A stretch of DNA of 64,000 nucleotides from Symbiodinium natans (Eukaryota > Sar > Dinophyceae > Suessiales > Symbiodiniaceae), in the NCBI GenBank assembly GCA_905221605.1, contig CAJNDS010002234.1, positions 136,501 through 200,500 of the forward strand, in the 5' to 3' direction. How positions within the stretch are numbered: position 1 is the stretch's first letter; each line of letters begins with the position of its first letter. The notes under the pieces are model-generated. The model was not told where the DNA came from and made no database searches. It saw only the letters and a program-made list of their open reading frames with translations. The translations under genes were made by a program, and so were the position numbers. Below, in pieces: positions 1 through 10,286 of the stretch.

Positions 1-1732
1 GGGGTCGAGTACAGATGTTGTTGCCATGCCACTGAATGCTCGCCCAAGCTAGGCCAGAACCAGCAGCAAAGGTCCGGCCAAACCCCCCATCCCCTGTGTC
101 TCAAAGCTTGGAATCTCGTCTGCCGCAGGACTAGAAGTGGTGCACGAGAAAGAGGCCACCTGGCACTTAGGGAAGTTCCCGATGGTTTACGGGCTTGGGT
201 TGAGGATCTTGGTGGGGTCTTAGATTTCAGGCAAACTGCATCGCATAGTCTCCGTGGTGCTGTTGTGCAGCTGATGTTGAACTGATGTTTGAAGTGACGT
301 GCGAATGCTCGGTGCTCAAGCTTCATCACCTTATTCGAGCCCTGTGTGGGTCTTCCGCCATATCCGACAAACGGACCTTTGCCGAGGGACTTCGCTTCTA
401 AGCTGCGTTAAGGTCAATTTTCTGCAGCAATTTTCTCAAATTGCGGGTGGTGTGGACCGGAGCAGAGCTGTCACCGAGGCGTCCGCGACCTACTACGATC
501 GACAAGTTGAACCCCAGCATGTCATTGTGGACCGCGCTGCTTCTGGTGCTGGTATGGCCAGGAAGTGTCCCGATGGCAAAACAGCCTGGGTTCCTTAAGC
601 CCTCCCCACAACTCCCCCTTCCCCAATGATTTCACTTGTGGGGATGGAAAGCTTAGCACCTCGCCACTTGAGGCGCCGCGACCTCCAAAATCTCGGAGAG
701 ATCGAAGACCCCTGCGCTCATACAGACAGGAGAGCTGCCTCCAACCTTTGATGACTTGTTGACTTTCGGTTTGCAGGTTTTTGGCTTCGGTTGGACTGTT
801 CGTCCGAGCCTGGCCCAGGACATGCCGTGCCAGCTATTGCTAAGTCTCTGGATGGCGGCCTCATCGAAGGTTCTCGAGATGGTTTTAGGGGCCCTTTCGG
901 GGGGCAGTTTTGGGGGGGCCCATTTGGGTTTTCTGTGGGCTGAAACGGAGCTTCAGGCGAGGAGTTGGAGTCCCTTCTCCTGAGTGAGACAGGCCTGGCC
1001 ATCCTGGTTGCGTTGACGATCCTGTATCTTTGATGATGAAGCTAAGTTCACATGTGCTCGTATGTTACGCTCCTGAACATGTGTGTGTGGCACAGGTGGC
1101 GAGAGCCACGAGGGAGGAGTGGAGCAATGCTCGCAGGCCAGAGGAATCAGCAGTTCACTTTGAGCATGCGCCGTCGCAGTTCCAACTATGACGGTCATAC
1201 CTTGAAGGACTGCGAACCGAGCTTCGAAGGCAAGACGATCACAGTGCCTTGATCTACAACATCTATGTAACAGATTATGCCGCACAGCCCCCACGCTACT
1301 AAGCAGTCCGATACCCAGAATCTGTTTGAACTGCTCTTGGACTTTGGAAGGGGCTTGATTGCAATGACGCCCAGGAGTCTGAAGACCAGGGGAAACCATG
1401 TGCAAGCCGCTTCAATGCTCGGCTCCCAGTAGGAGAATGTGGAGAAAGGGGCCTGTTTTTGGGGTCTCGGACTGTTGCATCGAACCATAGTGGATGTGGG
1501 AGGTTGGCTGAAGTTCAGCGGAAGTCAGTGATGAGCTGAAATCAGTGATGCCTCAGCCAAGGTGGACATGGTTTTGGACATCCCGGCTCTGGCTGTGGCT
1601 TTCTTCATGGCCCTGATGCTCGCGCGATTTCAGTTTGTCCCCAAGCTGGAAGACAAGGCAAGCTGGGACTGGGTTTGGGCTCTTGCTGAGCCCTGGGAGC
1701 TGGTCTAACTTAACTCTTTGACTTCTTGCCAG
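1..1732. other. No recognisable gene
   Basis: Overlapping short open frames occur on both strands, the longest about 150 codons on the minus strand, but none shows a recognisable domain or a sequence shared with other parts of the window. I see nothing supportable here apart from the likelihood that upstream exons of the ankyrin gene lie in it, since the first ankyrin exon found begins without a start codon. Confidence 0.4.
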
Positions 1733-1834
1733 GCTCGCCAGGCTTCGCAAGCTCTGAAAGCTTCGGCTTCGGATTGGGCTGTGGATGAGTTTGGGTGCAC
1801 GGCGCTGCACCGAGCCGCAGACGAGGGCAACACT
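1733..1834 (+). CDS. Ankyrin-repeat protein, internal exon 1
   Basis: This exon is 102 nt, exactly 34 codons, after a pyrimidine-rich acceptor (ACTTCTTGCCAG). It encodes DEFGCTALHRAADEGNT, matching the G-x-TALH-x-AA-x-x-G-x core of ankyrin repeats, which are protein-binding alpha-helical hairpins. It stops before GTGGAG, used here as a GT donor, and joins in phase 0 to the exon at 1902, which supplies the second helix. No start codon or upstream exon was identified, so the gene is partial as seen. The ankyrin assignment rests on the motif; exact boundaries are inferred. Confidence 0.65.
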
Positions 1835-1901
1835 GTGGAGGCATGAGACCTTCTTTGCTACGCGGTTTCTAGTCCCCCAAGGCCCCCTGCACCCCCAAGA
1901 G

Positions 1902-1946
1902 GTGGAGAGGCTCCTGCAGAGCGGCCTCGACATCGAAGCGAAGGAG
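1902..1946 (+). CDS. Ankyrin-repeat protein, internal exon 2 (45 nt)
   Basis: This 45-nt exon encodes VERLLQSGLDIEAKE, the second helix and beta-hairpin of an ankyrin repeat (compare the family pattern VxxLLxxGADIxAK). It follows AG at 1900-1901 and ends GAG before GCCCGG, so the donor would be GC, a variant known to be common in dinoflagellates. Joined in phase 0 to the previous exon it completes one ankyrin unit, which is good support for both boundaries. The following intron of about 680 nt is mostly telomere-like repeat. Confidence 0.65.
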
Positions 1947-2091
1947 GCCCGGGGAGGGGGGGGGGTTGATAGCCGCATGCTACCATGATACCAGCACCTC
2001 CTTGGGCCAGAGGTCCGTGCCTGCATGTCAAGGTTTCGTTTAATTTGGGCCTTGTACTTGCTCCGGTTCATGGACGGTCATGGATACTCAG

Positions 2092-2163
2092 CCCTGAACC
2101 CTAAACCCTAAACCCTAAACCCTAAACCCTAAACCCTAAACCCTAAACCCTAAACCCTAAACA
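2092..2163 (+). repeat. Interstitial telomere-like array (CCCTAAA)n
   Basis: About nine tandem CCCTAAA heptamers lie inside the intron between ankyrin exons 2 and 3. The unit matches the Arabidopsis-type telomere repeat, which is also used by dinoflagellates, but unique sequence continues on both sides, so this is not a chromosome end. Confidence 0.9.
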
Positions 2164-2309
2164 CCCTGCACCTTGGGTCGAAGGGGTGCAGCACGGTGCA
2201 ACTTTGCAAGTTTGGATTTCGGGAAAGTTGGGTGTTTGGGGCCCCTGGGCCGCAGGCCTTTGCTTGCTTGACTATTTCTGGCTCCTTCCCTCCCAGTCCC
2301 CAGAGTCAC

Positions 2310-2617
2310 CCTAAACCCCAAACCCTAAACCCTAAACCCTAAACCCTAAACCCTAAACCCTTAAACCCTTAAACCCCTAAACCCCTAAACCCCTAAACCC
2401 CTAAACCCCTAAACCCCTACCCCGAAACCCCGAAACCCCTAAACCCCTAAACCCCTAAACCCCTAAACCCCTAAACCCCTAAACCTTTAAACCCCTAAAC
2501 CCCTAAACCCTCAACCCCAAGCCCTAAACCCTTAAACCCTAAACCCCTTAACCCCTAAACCCTCAACCCTAAACCCTTAGCACCCCTAAGCCCCTAAATC
2601 CTTAAACCTCACCCACC
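2310..2617 (+). repeat. Degenerate telomere-like array, CCCTAAA grading to CCCCTAAA
   Basis: The array begins with regular 7-mers, becomes 8-mers (CCCCTAAA) and then decays with single-base changes (CCGAAA, CTCAAC). It ends ten bases before the ankyrin exon 3 acceptor and could serve as its pyrimidine tract. Confidence 0.9.
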
Positions 2618-2626
2618 CCCCTCCAG

Positions 2627-2676
2627 GCCTGGGAGGAGACTCCGCTGCACATCGCTGCCCGCAAAGGCCGGTTGCA
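2627..2676 (+). CDS. Ankyrin-repeat protein, internal exon 3
   Basis: After CCCCCCTCCAG the sequence reads AWEETPLHIAARKGRLQ, a clear TPLHIAARKG ankyrin core. It continues the frame of the preceding 45-nt exon in phase 0 (IEAKE then AWEETPLH). The 3' boundary is uncertain: AAAG before GCCGG at 2666 is one candidate donor. The exon is bracketed by C-rich telomere-like repeats upstream (2310-2617) and G-rich ones downstream (from 2699). Confidence 0.6.
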
Positions 2677-2698
2677 ACCGTCCGACAGCCTTGGGGTG

Positions 2699-2840
2699 CG
2701 GGGGTTTGGGGTTTGGGGTTTGGGGTTTGGGGTTGGGGGTTTGTGGTTTGGGGTTTAGGTTTAGGGTTTCAGGGTCTGAGGATTTCAGGGGGGGGAATAG
2801 GATTTAGGATTGTCGGGTTTAGGGCTAGGGGTTGCAGGGT
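2699..2840 (+). repeat. G-rich telomere-like array (GGGTTTG / TTTAGGG)
   Basis: The opposite-strand form of the same repeat family starts about 25 bases after ankyrin exon 3. Together with the upstream C-rich array it forms inverted complementary repeats around that exon. Confidence 0.85.
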
Positions 2841-3539
2841 TTTTGGAGGTTTGAGGGTTTTAAGGATGTAGGGTTTCAGGGATTGAGGGGCGCTGAGGGG
2901 AGGACTTTGGGAAGGGAGCTCCTGTTTGTCTTGCTTCGCGAGGGGTGTTGGGGTTGGGGTTTTCATGTGCAGGCTTCTGGAGTTGCTCGGGGGCGATTTA
3001 TGGAAGGGGCTTAGGGTGTAGGATTTGCTTTGTGGCTACGAGTATGGGTCTAGGGCGCTGGGTTTCGGATGTTGGGGTTTCGAGTAGCGTGCAGGCTTGA
3101 GGTTTGGAATGCACAGGCTTTTGCAGGTGAACGGCAGGCTCGAAGGCTGTTGAGAGATTCGGCTTCTGAATTCTGAGGTGTGCACTCAGCCCCAAACCTC
3201 TTAAACCCTTTGTGGCCCCAGGCCACGCAGACTGTGTCGCATGTCTCTTGGCAGCTGGAGCCAACTCCGAGGCGCGACATAAGCCCCTTGCGGGTTCAGG
3301 GTAGAGGACCCTACGCCGCCCCATCGTGCCCTCAGAGTTTCAACCCTAAGCCGGTCGGGTTTTATTGGGTCTCGCTCGCCCACTCTTCCAGTGGCTGACT
3401 GAGAAGCCCCCTCAACCCAAAACTCCGAACCCCAGAACATCCCAAACAAGTTCTGAACCTTACACCTGAAGCTTCCCGCACCCCGAAAAACCCTGAAGCA
3501 TCTTATGCCCTCAATCGTCCCCGTCGCCACCGAAAACCT

Positions 3540-3617
3540 CAACCCTGAACTCTGAACCCTAAACCCTGAACCCTAAACCCTAAACCCCAAACCCTAAACC
3601 CTAAACCCTAAACCCCC
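3540..3617 (+). repeat. Interstitial telomere-like array (CCCTAAA/CCCTGAA)n
   Basis: About ten heptamers end directly at the CCCCCAG acceptor of ankyrin exon 4. Confidence 0.9.
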
Positions 3618-3620
3618 CAG

Positions 3621-3701
3621 GCCAAGAGTCCTCCGTGCCAGGCCATGGATCTTGACGACCGCACGCCGCTGGTGCTGGCTGCAGAGGCCAAGCAGGAGGA
3701 G
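3621..3701 (+). CDS. Ankyrin-repeat protein, internal exon 4
   Basis: This 81-nt frame follows AACCCCCCAG and contains MDLDDRTPLVLAAEAKQEE, an ankyrin-like D-x-x-RTPL-x-LAAEA core. It ends GAG before GCC, another GC donor candidate. An alternative acceptor lies inside it, immediately before GCCATGG near 3643. The telomere-like array at 3540-3617 forms the end of the upstream intron and abuts the acceptor. The next exon was not found; a MITE-like element follows at 3731. Confidence 0.55.
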
Positions 3702-3730
3702 GCCATACACAGAAGTTGGCCTACTGGCGG

Positions 3731-3820
3731 GTTCTTAGTAGGGAATGAGGGAATGAGGGCCCCATGTAATCCCGAAAAGGTGTGTATAGGGCCCTCCTTC
3801 CCTCATTCCCTACTAAGAAC
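3731..3820. mobile_element. 90-bp inverted-repeat element, MITE-like (copy 1)
   Basis: The 90-bp segment begins GTTCTTAGTAGGGAATGAGG and ends with the exact reverse complement of that sequence, so it could fold almost completely into a hairpin. A second, diverged copy with the same TTAGTAGGGAATG ends is at 45,929-46,033. No coding capacity. Small size, perfect terminal inverted repeats and a related copy elsewhere suggest a non-autonomous DNA transposon; no clear target duplication was found. Confidence 0.65.
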
Positions 3821-5900
3821 TAAGGGGCCTAACGCAGGGAGTCAATCTCACGGGCCAAAGTCGTAAGAAGAAGAGGAGCGTGAAAGTGTGCGAGTGCCAA
3901 GGTGTGTCGCATGCTCCTCGACAGTGGTGCAGGCGGGGTGGTTGGTGCACAGGGATGTAGCAGTAGCAGGATGCAGAAGGATGTGGCAGGATGTAGCAGG
4001 ATGTAGCAGAATGTAGCCGGAAAGGTTTGGGGTCCCGTGAGTCAGTCTTGAGAGTATCATTGTCTTCAAATTGCAGCATTGAGCTTTGTGGGCATCGGGA
4101 GCAGCGCTGCAATATCATATGCTAGCATTGCCCATGCAGGTGTGGCTGGCTTGCCAGATAAGGACCTTCCTCCAGTTCTGAACCAAATTTTCCTTGAGCG
4201 CCTACTGACTCCTGTGAAGGAGACCTAGGTGTCGAGGAGCTTGTATTGCCCTCCACCAAGTCTAAGAAAACCCTGCGCTCTTCCAGCGGACTTTTGTGAT
4301 CGCTTGATGCATCAGCCATAGGTTTGCAGCTTGCTGTACAGATGGTGCATGTCCTTTGCAACGCAAGCCCTCGCTCGGTGTGAAGTGCACACTGAGCTGT
4401 AACTGCTACAGCACCCTGTGGCGCTGCTTTTCAGGTTGCCAGGCTGGAAAGGGAGCGCGACACCTGAAAAAGGTGTGAAGAGTGCATAGAGCATGGATGC
4501 CACCACCGTTCCCCAATGTGTCGCGGTGGCTCTCCTTCAGGTGCCCTCCACGCCGGACATGTCTGTGGCCCACCCGCCATGTCTTTGCTGCCAGAAGCAC
4601 GTCTACCAGTGCCCTTCAACCAGCCGTAGCTAAGGTAGCCAACTACCAGCCTGAACCGTATGTCCTGTAGGTGATGTCGGATTGCAGCAGTTCTTATGCG
4701 ATGGAGTTGTTCGCCAAGGAGGGAGTGCGACAGAGTCTGTGGTGGCGTAGAGTTTGGGCGCCCTGCTTGCAATCCTGAGATTGCATACGATTTCGTGAGG
4801 ACTTCAGCACGACCGTCGGGTCAGTCGCCGTGGTCGCCGTAGCATTGGAAGGCAATGTGGAGGAGGAGACCGCGCCCAAAGCTGCAAAAGTCACATTTCT
4901 TCCCCACAAAGCACTCAGACGCAGGACCTCTGCGAGAGCTCGCGGGGCTCGCGTGGCTCCTCGAAGTCTTCAAAGTTGGTCGGGTGCGCCGTTTAATGGG
5001 GGGCCGTTCGGCTTGTTGAGGATGTCTAGAGGAGACCCCGACAATACTTGAAGAGGAAACCCAACCATTTCGGACTAAGCCCTGAACCCATTCCGAGTCC
5101 CGTTCATGGACCCCCGGAAACCTCCCTTCAGGATTCAGCCGTATTGCAACATGGACCCCCTTGTATCCCAAACGAGAAGCGAGGAGACAACCAAAAGCCC
5201 GAATCAGCCGAGAAAGAAGAAAGAGCCTCAAAAGCCTGTGCAGGACTCCAGGAGCCCCTTCTTTCCGGCTTTTTAAGGGCTTCCGCCATTCGTTTCCCAG
5301 ACTCCCTCGAAACAGTTCAGGGTTTCCGGGCTTTTTGTTCATTAGGCTGTCATCTCAGAAGAGTCTAGGGTTCAGGGTTGAGGAGGCCGCAGGTTGGGGT
5401 CACCGTCAGCAACCTGATTTTCCAGGCAGCTCATTGCCACCCACCTCATTGACGAGTCTGCAGTTCCCAGTGTGCCTTCCACTGCCAGGCCAGGACGAGT
5501 CTTGCCCTGAACCCGAAAAGAGCCCTACCCCTTTTTAGAGGACATGGTTCTTGCCTCTCCGTGTTCCTTCCTGCGATCGTGTTGTCTTGGGTACAGATTT
5601 CCGACAGGGGTTGCTTTCTTGCTCATGTCGTGCTGCTGAGGTCAGTGGTCGTTTCTGAGGTGGGGCACCACTTGTTCTGTATCCATGAGAGGGCTTCTCA
5701 GCCAGAGCTGCATGGAACAGTGGCAGCAACCCTGTGGGATGCTGATAGATGCTGTAGATGCCGCAGAAATCTGAACACATCGCATGCGCGCATCTTTGGA
5801 CAGAAGGCCAGAGAGGGCAACGACATGGACAAAGCCGAAATCGGCTTCGATGCCTTGGCGACTGTCGAGGCACGACCAGAGGAGACAACCGAACAGGTGT
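3821..5900. other. No recognisable gene; degenerate direct repeats
   Basis: Short open frames only. A string of GGATGTAGCA-type direct repeats lies at about 3,955-4,015. A four-copy 10-mer repeat (AGGTGTCGTC-like) follows just beyond, at about 5,897-5,938. No domain or module shared with the rest of the window was recognised. Confidence 0.4.
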
Positions 5901-6015
5901 CGTCAGGTGTCGCCAGGTGTCGTCAGGTGTCGTCAGGATGCCACAGACACCAGTGGCCGATTAGGTCTAGCCCTTCAGACATTCAAAGAAGAAACTCAGA
6001 GAACATGTCGTGCAG

Positions 6016-7072
6016 GCGGAAGATGCCCATGCTGCCCAGCAAGATGCTAGAGAGGACAAGGCCGGGCAAGTGCGATTAGACACATCAGACAGCGCATGGA
6101 TCCTTTCGCATGCATGTCGCGAAGGCCGATGCCTTCGTCGGCCTAGAAAATGCCCCCAGCGACAAGGCCACACACGCATGGAATCGGGAACGACAGTCGG
6201 CAGTGGTGCACGTCTTAACATAACAGACGGCGTTCGTTGTGACATGCAGACTGTAGACGTCCCTGTAGCACAGCAAGACGTTCCCAATGACGAGGCGGTC
6301 AGCAGTGACACAGGGCAATGGGCTGGTGGGCGCTTTTATTCTACTCCTTAGAGATTCTGTGCAGGCAGAAGATGCCACTGTCGTACCGCAAGAGATTTCT
6401 GCCGAAAAGGCCACGTGCGTGCATGTCCTCTCTCTCCCTTTCTCTGTCACTCCTTGCTTTTCTCTCTCTCTCTCTCTCTTTTGTTCTCTCTCTCTCTCTC
6501 CCTCTCTCGCTCTCGCTCTCTCTCTCTCTCTCTCTTTCTTTCTCTTTCTCCATTTCCTCTGTGTCCGCACTCAGTCGTTGCGTTGAGGTGGCAGAAGATG
6601 TCGACGTCGTGTTGAAAGAAATTCCTGCCGACAAGGCCACAGTGATCGAAAAGAGCGGTCTGGTAAATGTGTCAAGATGATTTGATAGTTTTCAAGCAGG
6701 AAGATTCCCGTGCAGCCTCGGAACGAATGTCAGAGACTAGCTTGGAGGCATAAAAATTGGGGTGCGATTCTGAACAGGCGGACGAGGCCCTAGTCACCCT
6801 TCAAGATGTTCCTGCCGACAAGGCTGCGTGGGGCACCAGGAACGAAAGAGACAGTGGCATTGCCGCATGTCTCGAGTCGAGATTCCTTTGAGACAGGGGG
6901 GGGCTCTGTCAGCTAGTGCATGCAGGTAGATGGCACCCATGCAGTCCTGCAAGACGTTCCCGCCGAGAAGGTCGCCCACGTGTGGTCAGGAAAATGTTCT
7001 GCTTGAAGATGCATCGACTGAGTGCAGGCAGAAGCCGTCCCTGTTACAGAGCCAGAGGCTGCTGCCGACAAG
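6016..7072 (+). CDS. Array of eight 'AEDA-DVPADK' microexons
   Basis: Eight diverged copies of one module occur at 6016-6060, 6125-6166, 6250-6294, 6365-6409, 6588-6635, 6778-6822, 6926-6970 and 7028-7072. Each follows AG and ends AAG or GAG before GC (once GT, at 6971). Six are exactly 45 nt, the others 42 and 48, all phase 0. The consensus peptide is about AEDAxVxLQDVPADK; examples are AEDAHAAQQDAREDK and ADEALVTLQDVPADK. Length and edges are conserved while flanking sequence diverges, which supports real microexons rather than simple repeats. I do not recognise the protein; the repeats are acidic and Ala/Val-rich. Whether all copies are spliced into one mRNA or some are dead cannot be told. 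Confidence 0.6.
6452..6552. repeat. (TC)n microsatellite
   Basis: Interrupted CT/TC dinucleotide run of about 100 bp inside the intron between two AEDA microexons. It generates spurious Leu/Ser and Arg/Glu open frames on both strands. Confidence 0.95.
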
Positions 7073-7199
7073 GCCACACATGTGCAGCAAGGAGAGTGGT
7101 GGTGGCACTAGTAGCCATGTGCGCCGCGTGGTGCCTGGTACTTTGCCCCCTTTTCTTGGCAAAATTCTCGTGGGGGATGGTTCCCTCGTGCAGTCTCCG

Positions 7200-7323
7200 C
7201 CCCAAACCCTATATAAACCCTAAACCCTAAACCCTAAACCCTAAACCCTAAACCCTAAACCCTAAACCCTAAACCCTAAAACCTAAACCCTAAACCCTAC
7301 ACCCTAAACCCTAAACCCTAAAC
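7200..7323 (+). repeat. Interstitial telomere-like array (CCCTAAA)n
   Basis: About 17 nearly perfect heptamers between the two parts of the AEDA microexon cluster. Confidence 0.95.
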
Positions 7324-7540
7324 ATTCCCAAGCCCTGAATCCTGCCCTGAATCCTGAAGGTGCAGCCCCCCAAATTCCCAAACCCTCAAGGACCGAAGTA
7401 CTTCGGTTACAACCGCGCTCTTGTTTTGCTCCCGTGCTTTCGCGTGCTCTTTCGGTGGGGAGCTAAGGGGGCAGGGGATGGAGTTGGAGGCTTGTGACTG
7501 TTGGCGTCAGCGTACACAAGATGGCCATGGAGGGGTTGGG

Positions 7541-7606
7541 GAGGAGGAGGGGTTTGGGGAGGAGGAGGGGGTTGGGGAGGAGGAGGGGGTTGGGGAGGAG
7601 AATGGC
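7541..7606 (+). repeat. G-rich minisatellite
   Basis: Four to five copies of a GGGGAGGAGGAGGGGTTG-like unit. This makes open frames of Gly/Trp or Arg/Gly repeats that are not credible genes. Confidence 0.85.
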
Positions 7607-8476
7607 GTCCATTCACATGTCAGCCATGCCCTGCTTTGTTTACAACATTCTTGCCCTTTTATACAACATACCGCAGACGGACGTTTGATGTTTCTGAACA
7701 TGACGCGTTGTCACAGGCGTTCAGGCCTTTTGCAACATACCCAGAACAGTGGTATTTACAGCGTATTTGCTTCTTTGCAGCATACGGCAGAAGGATGTCT
7801 GATATTTCTGCAACACGACGCACTGTCACAAGTGCTGCTAGCACTGCAAGCCTTTACGAATTATCAAGGCAAACAACAAGGTCGCTGACGGAGCAGTCGA
7901 AGTAGTCGTCATCGTAGAGTAGTCCCAGTCGCCGTAGTCGTCGTTGTGCTAGCATGGGGGAGGGGTAGAGTTTTGCCCGCGGCGCCGCAACGGCGATGTT
8001 GGACTGAGCAAGCACGATGCTTTCAAGCCTTCGTTCGTCAGCTTGTTTCGGCCATCGGCATGGCGAGCTTGGAAGTTCGGGTCGAGGTTTCCATATTGTT
8101 GTTCTTCAGGCCAAGTAAAGTTCTGAACTGGCAGCATGTTTCTATTGCGAGAAACAAGATGGCAGGCGCAAAAACTTGTCTCGTTTTGCTTTGAGTTGCG
8201 CTAGAAAAGCATTGCCCCTTTTCGCTTGACATGCAAGACCTGTGAACCCCAAAAAAGCTCGGCAAGGGGAAAGGCTTGTACCGACACTCAATGCCAGGCC
8301 ACATGTTTGAAGGCTGGGCTCCTTTGCATCATCCCAACAGGCCTCGTTTGCCCTCTGTAAAACATTGGCCTAGTTTCGCATCACAAGCAAGCATCTTGTA
8401 TACCATAAGGCGCTTCTTGTTGTAACACGTTGTTGTAAGAGGATCTTGCGACAACAGGATGCGAACGATGCTGCAG

Positions 8477-8876
8477 GTGGAAGATGCCCATGCTGCCTTG
8501 CAAGTGCAAGACAGTCTTGTGGACGAGGCAACGAACGTGTGATCAAGAAACTTGCTGTCTTGGTCGCCAGATGTTCGTCTTAAACTGCATCAACCATTGC
8601 GCGCAGGCCGACGACTTCCACTTTCCGGCTACCTTGGCGGACGTTCTTTCCGACAAGGTCTTACACGTGTGATCAGGAATCACAGTCAGCAGAGCATGTA
8701 TTTGCCTGAGGAGTTGTTCTTGTGCTGAAGCTGATAATAGGGATCCCAATATAATTCATGGTAGATTCCCCCTCACCCTAAACCCTCAACCCTAAACCGA
8801 GTAACGGGAGGGGAGTTGCTAGCATCACTTTGTTCAGGCGGAAGATGTCGCGCCGCTGGACAGTCTCGCCGACAAG
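8477..8876 (+). CDS. Three more AEDA-type microexons
   Basis: Copies at 8477-8527 (51 nt, VEDAHAALQVQDSLVDE), 8607-8657 (51 nt, ending DVLSDK) and 8838-8876 (39 nt, AEDVAPLDSLADK). All follow AG and stop before GC, GT and GC respectively. They continue the 6.0-7.1 kb series after a gap of 1.4 kb that holds a telomere-like array, a minisatellite and a pair of diverged repeats near 7,660 and 7,780. Indels between copies are multiples of three, as expected if the frame is selected. Confidence 0.55.
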
Positions 8877-9039
8877 GCCATTCATGTACAAGCAGCAAGC
8901 ACTGAGAGCAGTGTTCAAGCATGTCCTCCCAGCGCTGGGATTTTGATGTAAGCCCCTGCATGCTGTGGCAGATCACATGTCGAGTCGGTTTAGATGTTCT
9001 GGTTCTGGCAAGGCTGCTTCGCAGTTTTAACTTAGAGTG

Positions 9040-9680
9040 TTTGGAAGCAACGACAAGGAGCGGGAAGGTGACGACGATGCCGAGGCGGACATCCTGGCAA
9101 CTTGCCTCATGTCAATTTAGGCTCCAGTGCTTGCAGTGCTCGCAGTGCTTGCAGTGATAGCAGTGTCAGTGCTTGCTGCTACGGTAGGGCTGAAACCCTA
9201 GAATGTAGAAGCTTCCCGTCCTTTTGCAAGGCAGATCAGGAACAGCTGACCTTCACTATCTGCGTGACGGATTCAGTAACTCGAAAGAGCATTGTCTTGC
9301 TGGAGCCACCTGTGTTGGATACTTGGCGGCAGAAGAAAGCCTCCTGCACTGTCCTGCGCAACTCTTCATGGGCGTCAGCCGTCGCATAAAGCACTCCAGG
9401 ATATGCCGCCGCCCAGGCCAGTCATGGATGTGACAAGTATCCATGTCGGCAGTGCCGCGATTACCGTGGGTGTGCCGGGTTCTCGTGTCAGGGATGGCGG
9501 AGCTGAGTCGAATACGGCCACGGAGTCTGAGGGCGGTGAGGTGTCTTGGAGTTCCTGTTTGGTGCCGTGTCGAGGAGTTTGTTGAAACGAAACAGGCCAC
9601 AGAGCTTCTGCCTGTCGTGACCAGCACGCTTGAGGACATCTCGATTCTGGTCACTGCAGCCGCTGCAAACCTTTGACCTT
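9040..9680 (+). other. Possible remnants of the P1/P2 exon pair
   Basis: The segment near 9,066 reads KVTTMPRRTSWQL and that near 9,628 reads STLEDISILVTAAAANL. These resemble weakly the P1 (ATVMLEHVPKTKDELQL) and P2 (LEEMDILAASL) modules of the 12.8-29 kb region. Similarity is low and boundaries are unclear, so this is tentative. A GCAGTGCTT-like tandem repeat lies at about 9,126-9,175. Confidence 0.25.
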
Positions 9681-9946
9681 CTCCGCAGGAGGTGGTTGGA
9701 GCAGCTGTGCAGGAACATCAAGAAGGGGAACGGCAGGCAACAGCCCTTAGTGCTCGATGTGGATCACGCAGGCACGTGCAAACCTGATCTCAGGCGCAAA
9801 GCGATGCTGCTTCCCACATCACAGTGGAGTCCGAGGCGGCCATACACAGACAGGCTACACAAAACTCGTGTAGTACTTTGTCCAAGCCACGGGATAGTCC
9901 CCGTAGGCCGGGCCAGCATGATTTTCGGATCAAGTCTCAAAGTTGG

Positions 9947-10286
9947 CTACGCAGGTGCCGCAGGCGGTGCGCCCCCAGGCAGAGGAGGCCAGAACATGCC
10001 AGGACCAGCTACCAGCAGACACAAGCGGATGCAGCCCTGTCACAGGAGCGGGCCACATCTCTGGTTGCATCCATTGTGGTGTCCGAGGGCACGTCGGCCC
10101 CCTTGTCTGAAGAGCTGTCGAAGGCCAGCATCTGCGCGGAAGCCAACTCAAAGCATGCAAGAGAGGCGGCGTTCCGAAGCAGCACACAAACACTCATGCC
10201 CCGGCTCCACACGTGGGCATCAGGCCCTGGGCAGCAGCGCCCTAGCTGCAGCCTCCAGGGACGTGGCCGAGGCAGCAGCACATTCA
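9947..10286 (+). repeat. 340-bp direct duplication, copy 1
   Basis: Nearly identical to 11,214-11,553, differing at only a handful of scattered bases. The segment is GC-rich and open in more than one frame. Comparing the copies, one forward frame changes at every substitution while another keeps two of them silent, too few to choose a coding frame. Sequence after CGTAGGTGCCG-like acceptor context looks exon-like, but I cannot assign boundaries. Confidence 0.8.

Noticed and set aside
2092-2617. True telomere or chromosome end
   Set aside because: Unique and coding sequence continues on both sides and similar arrays recur through the whole window in both orientations.
6314-6640. Arg/Glu-rich and Leu/Ser-rich frames around 6.45 kb
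   Set aside because: Translations of a (TC)n microsatellite flanking real-looking microexons.
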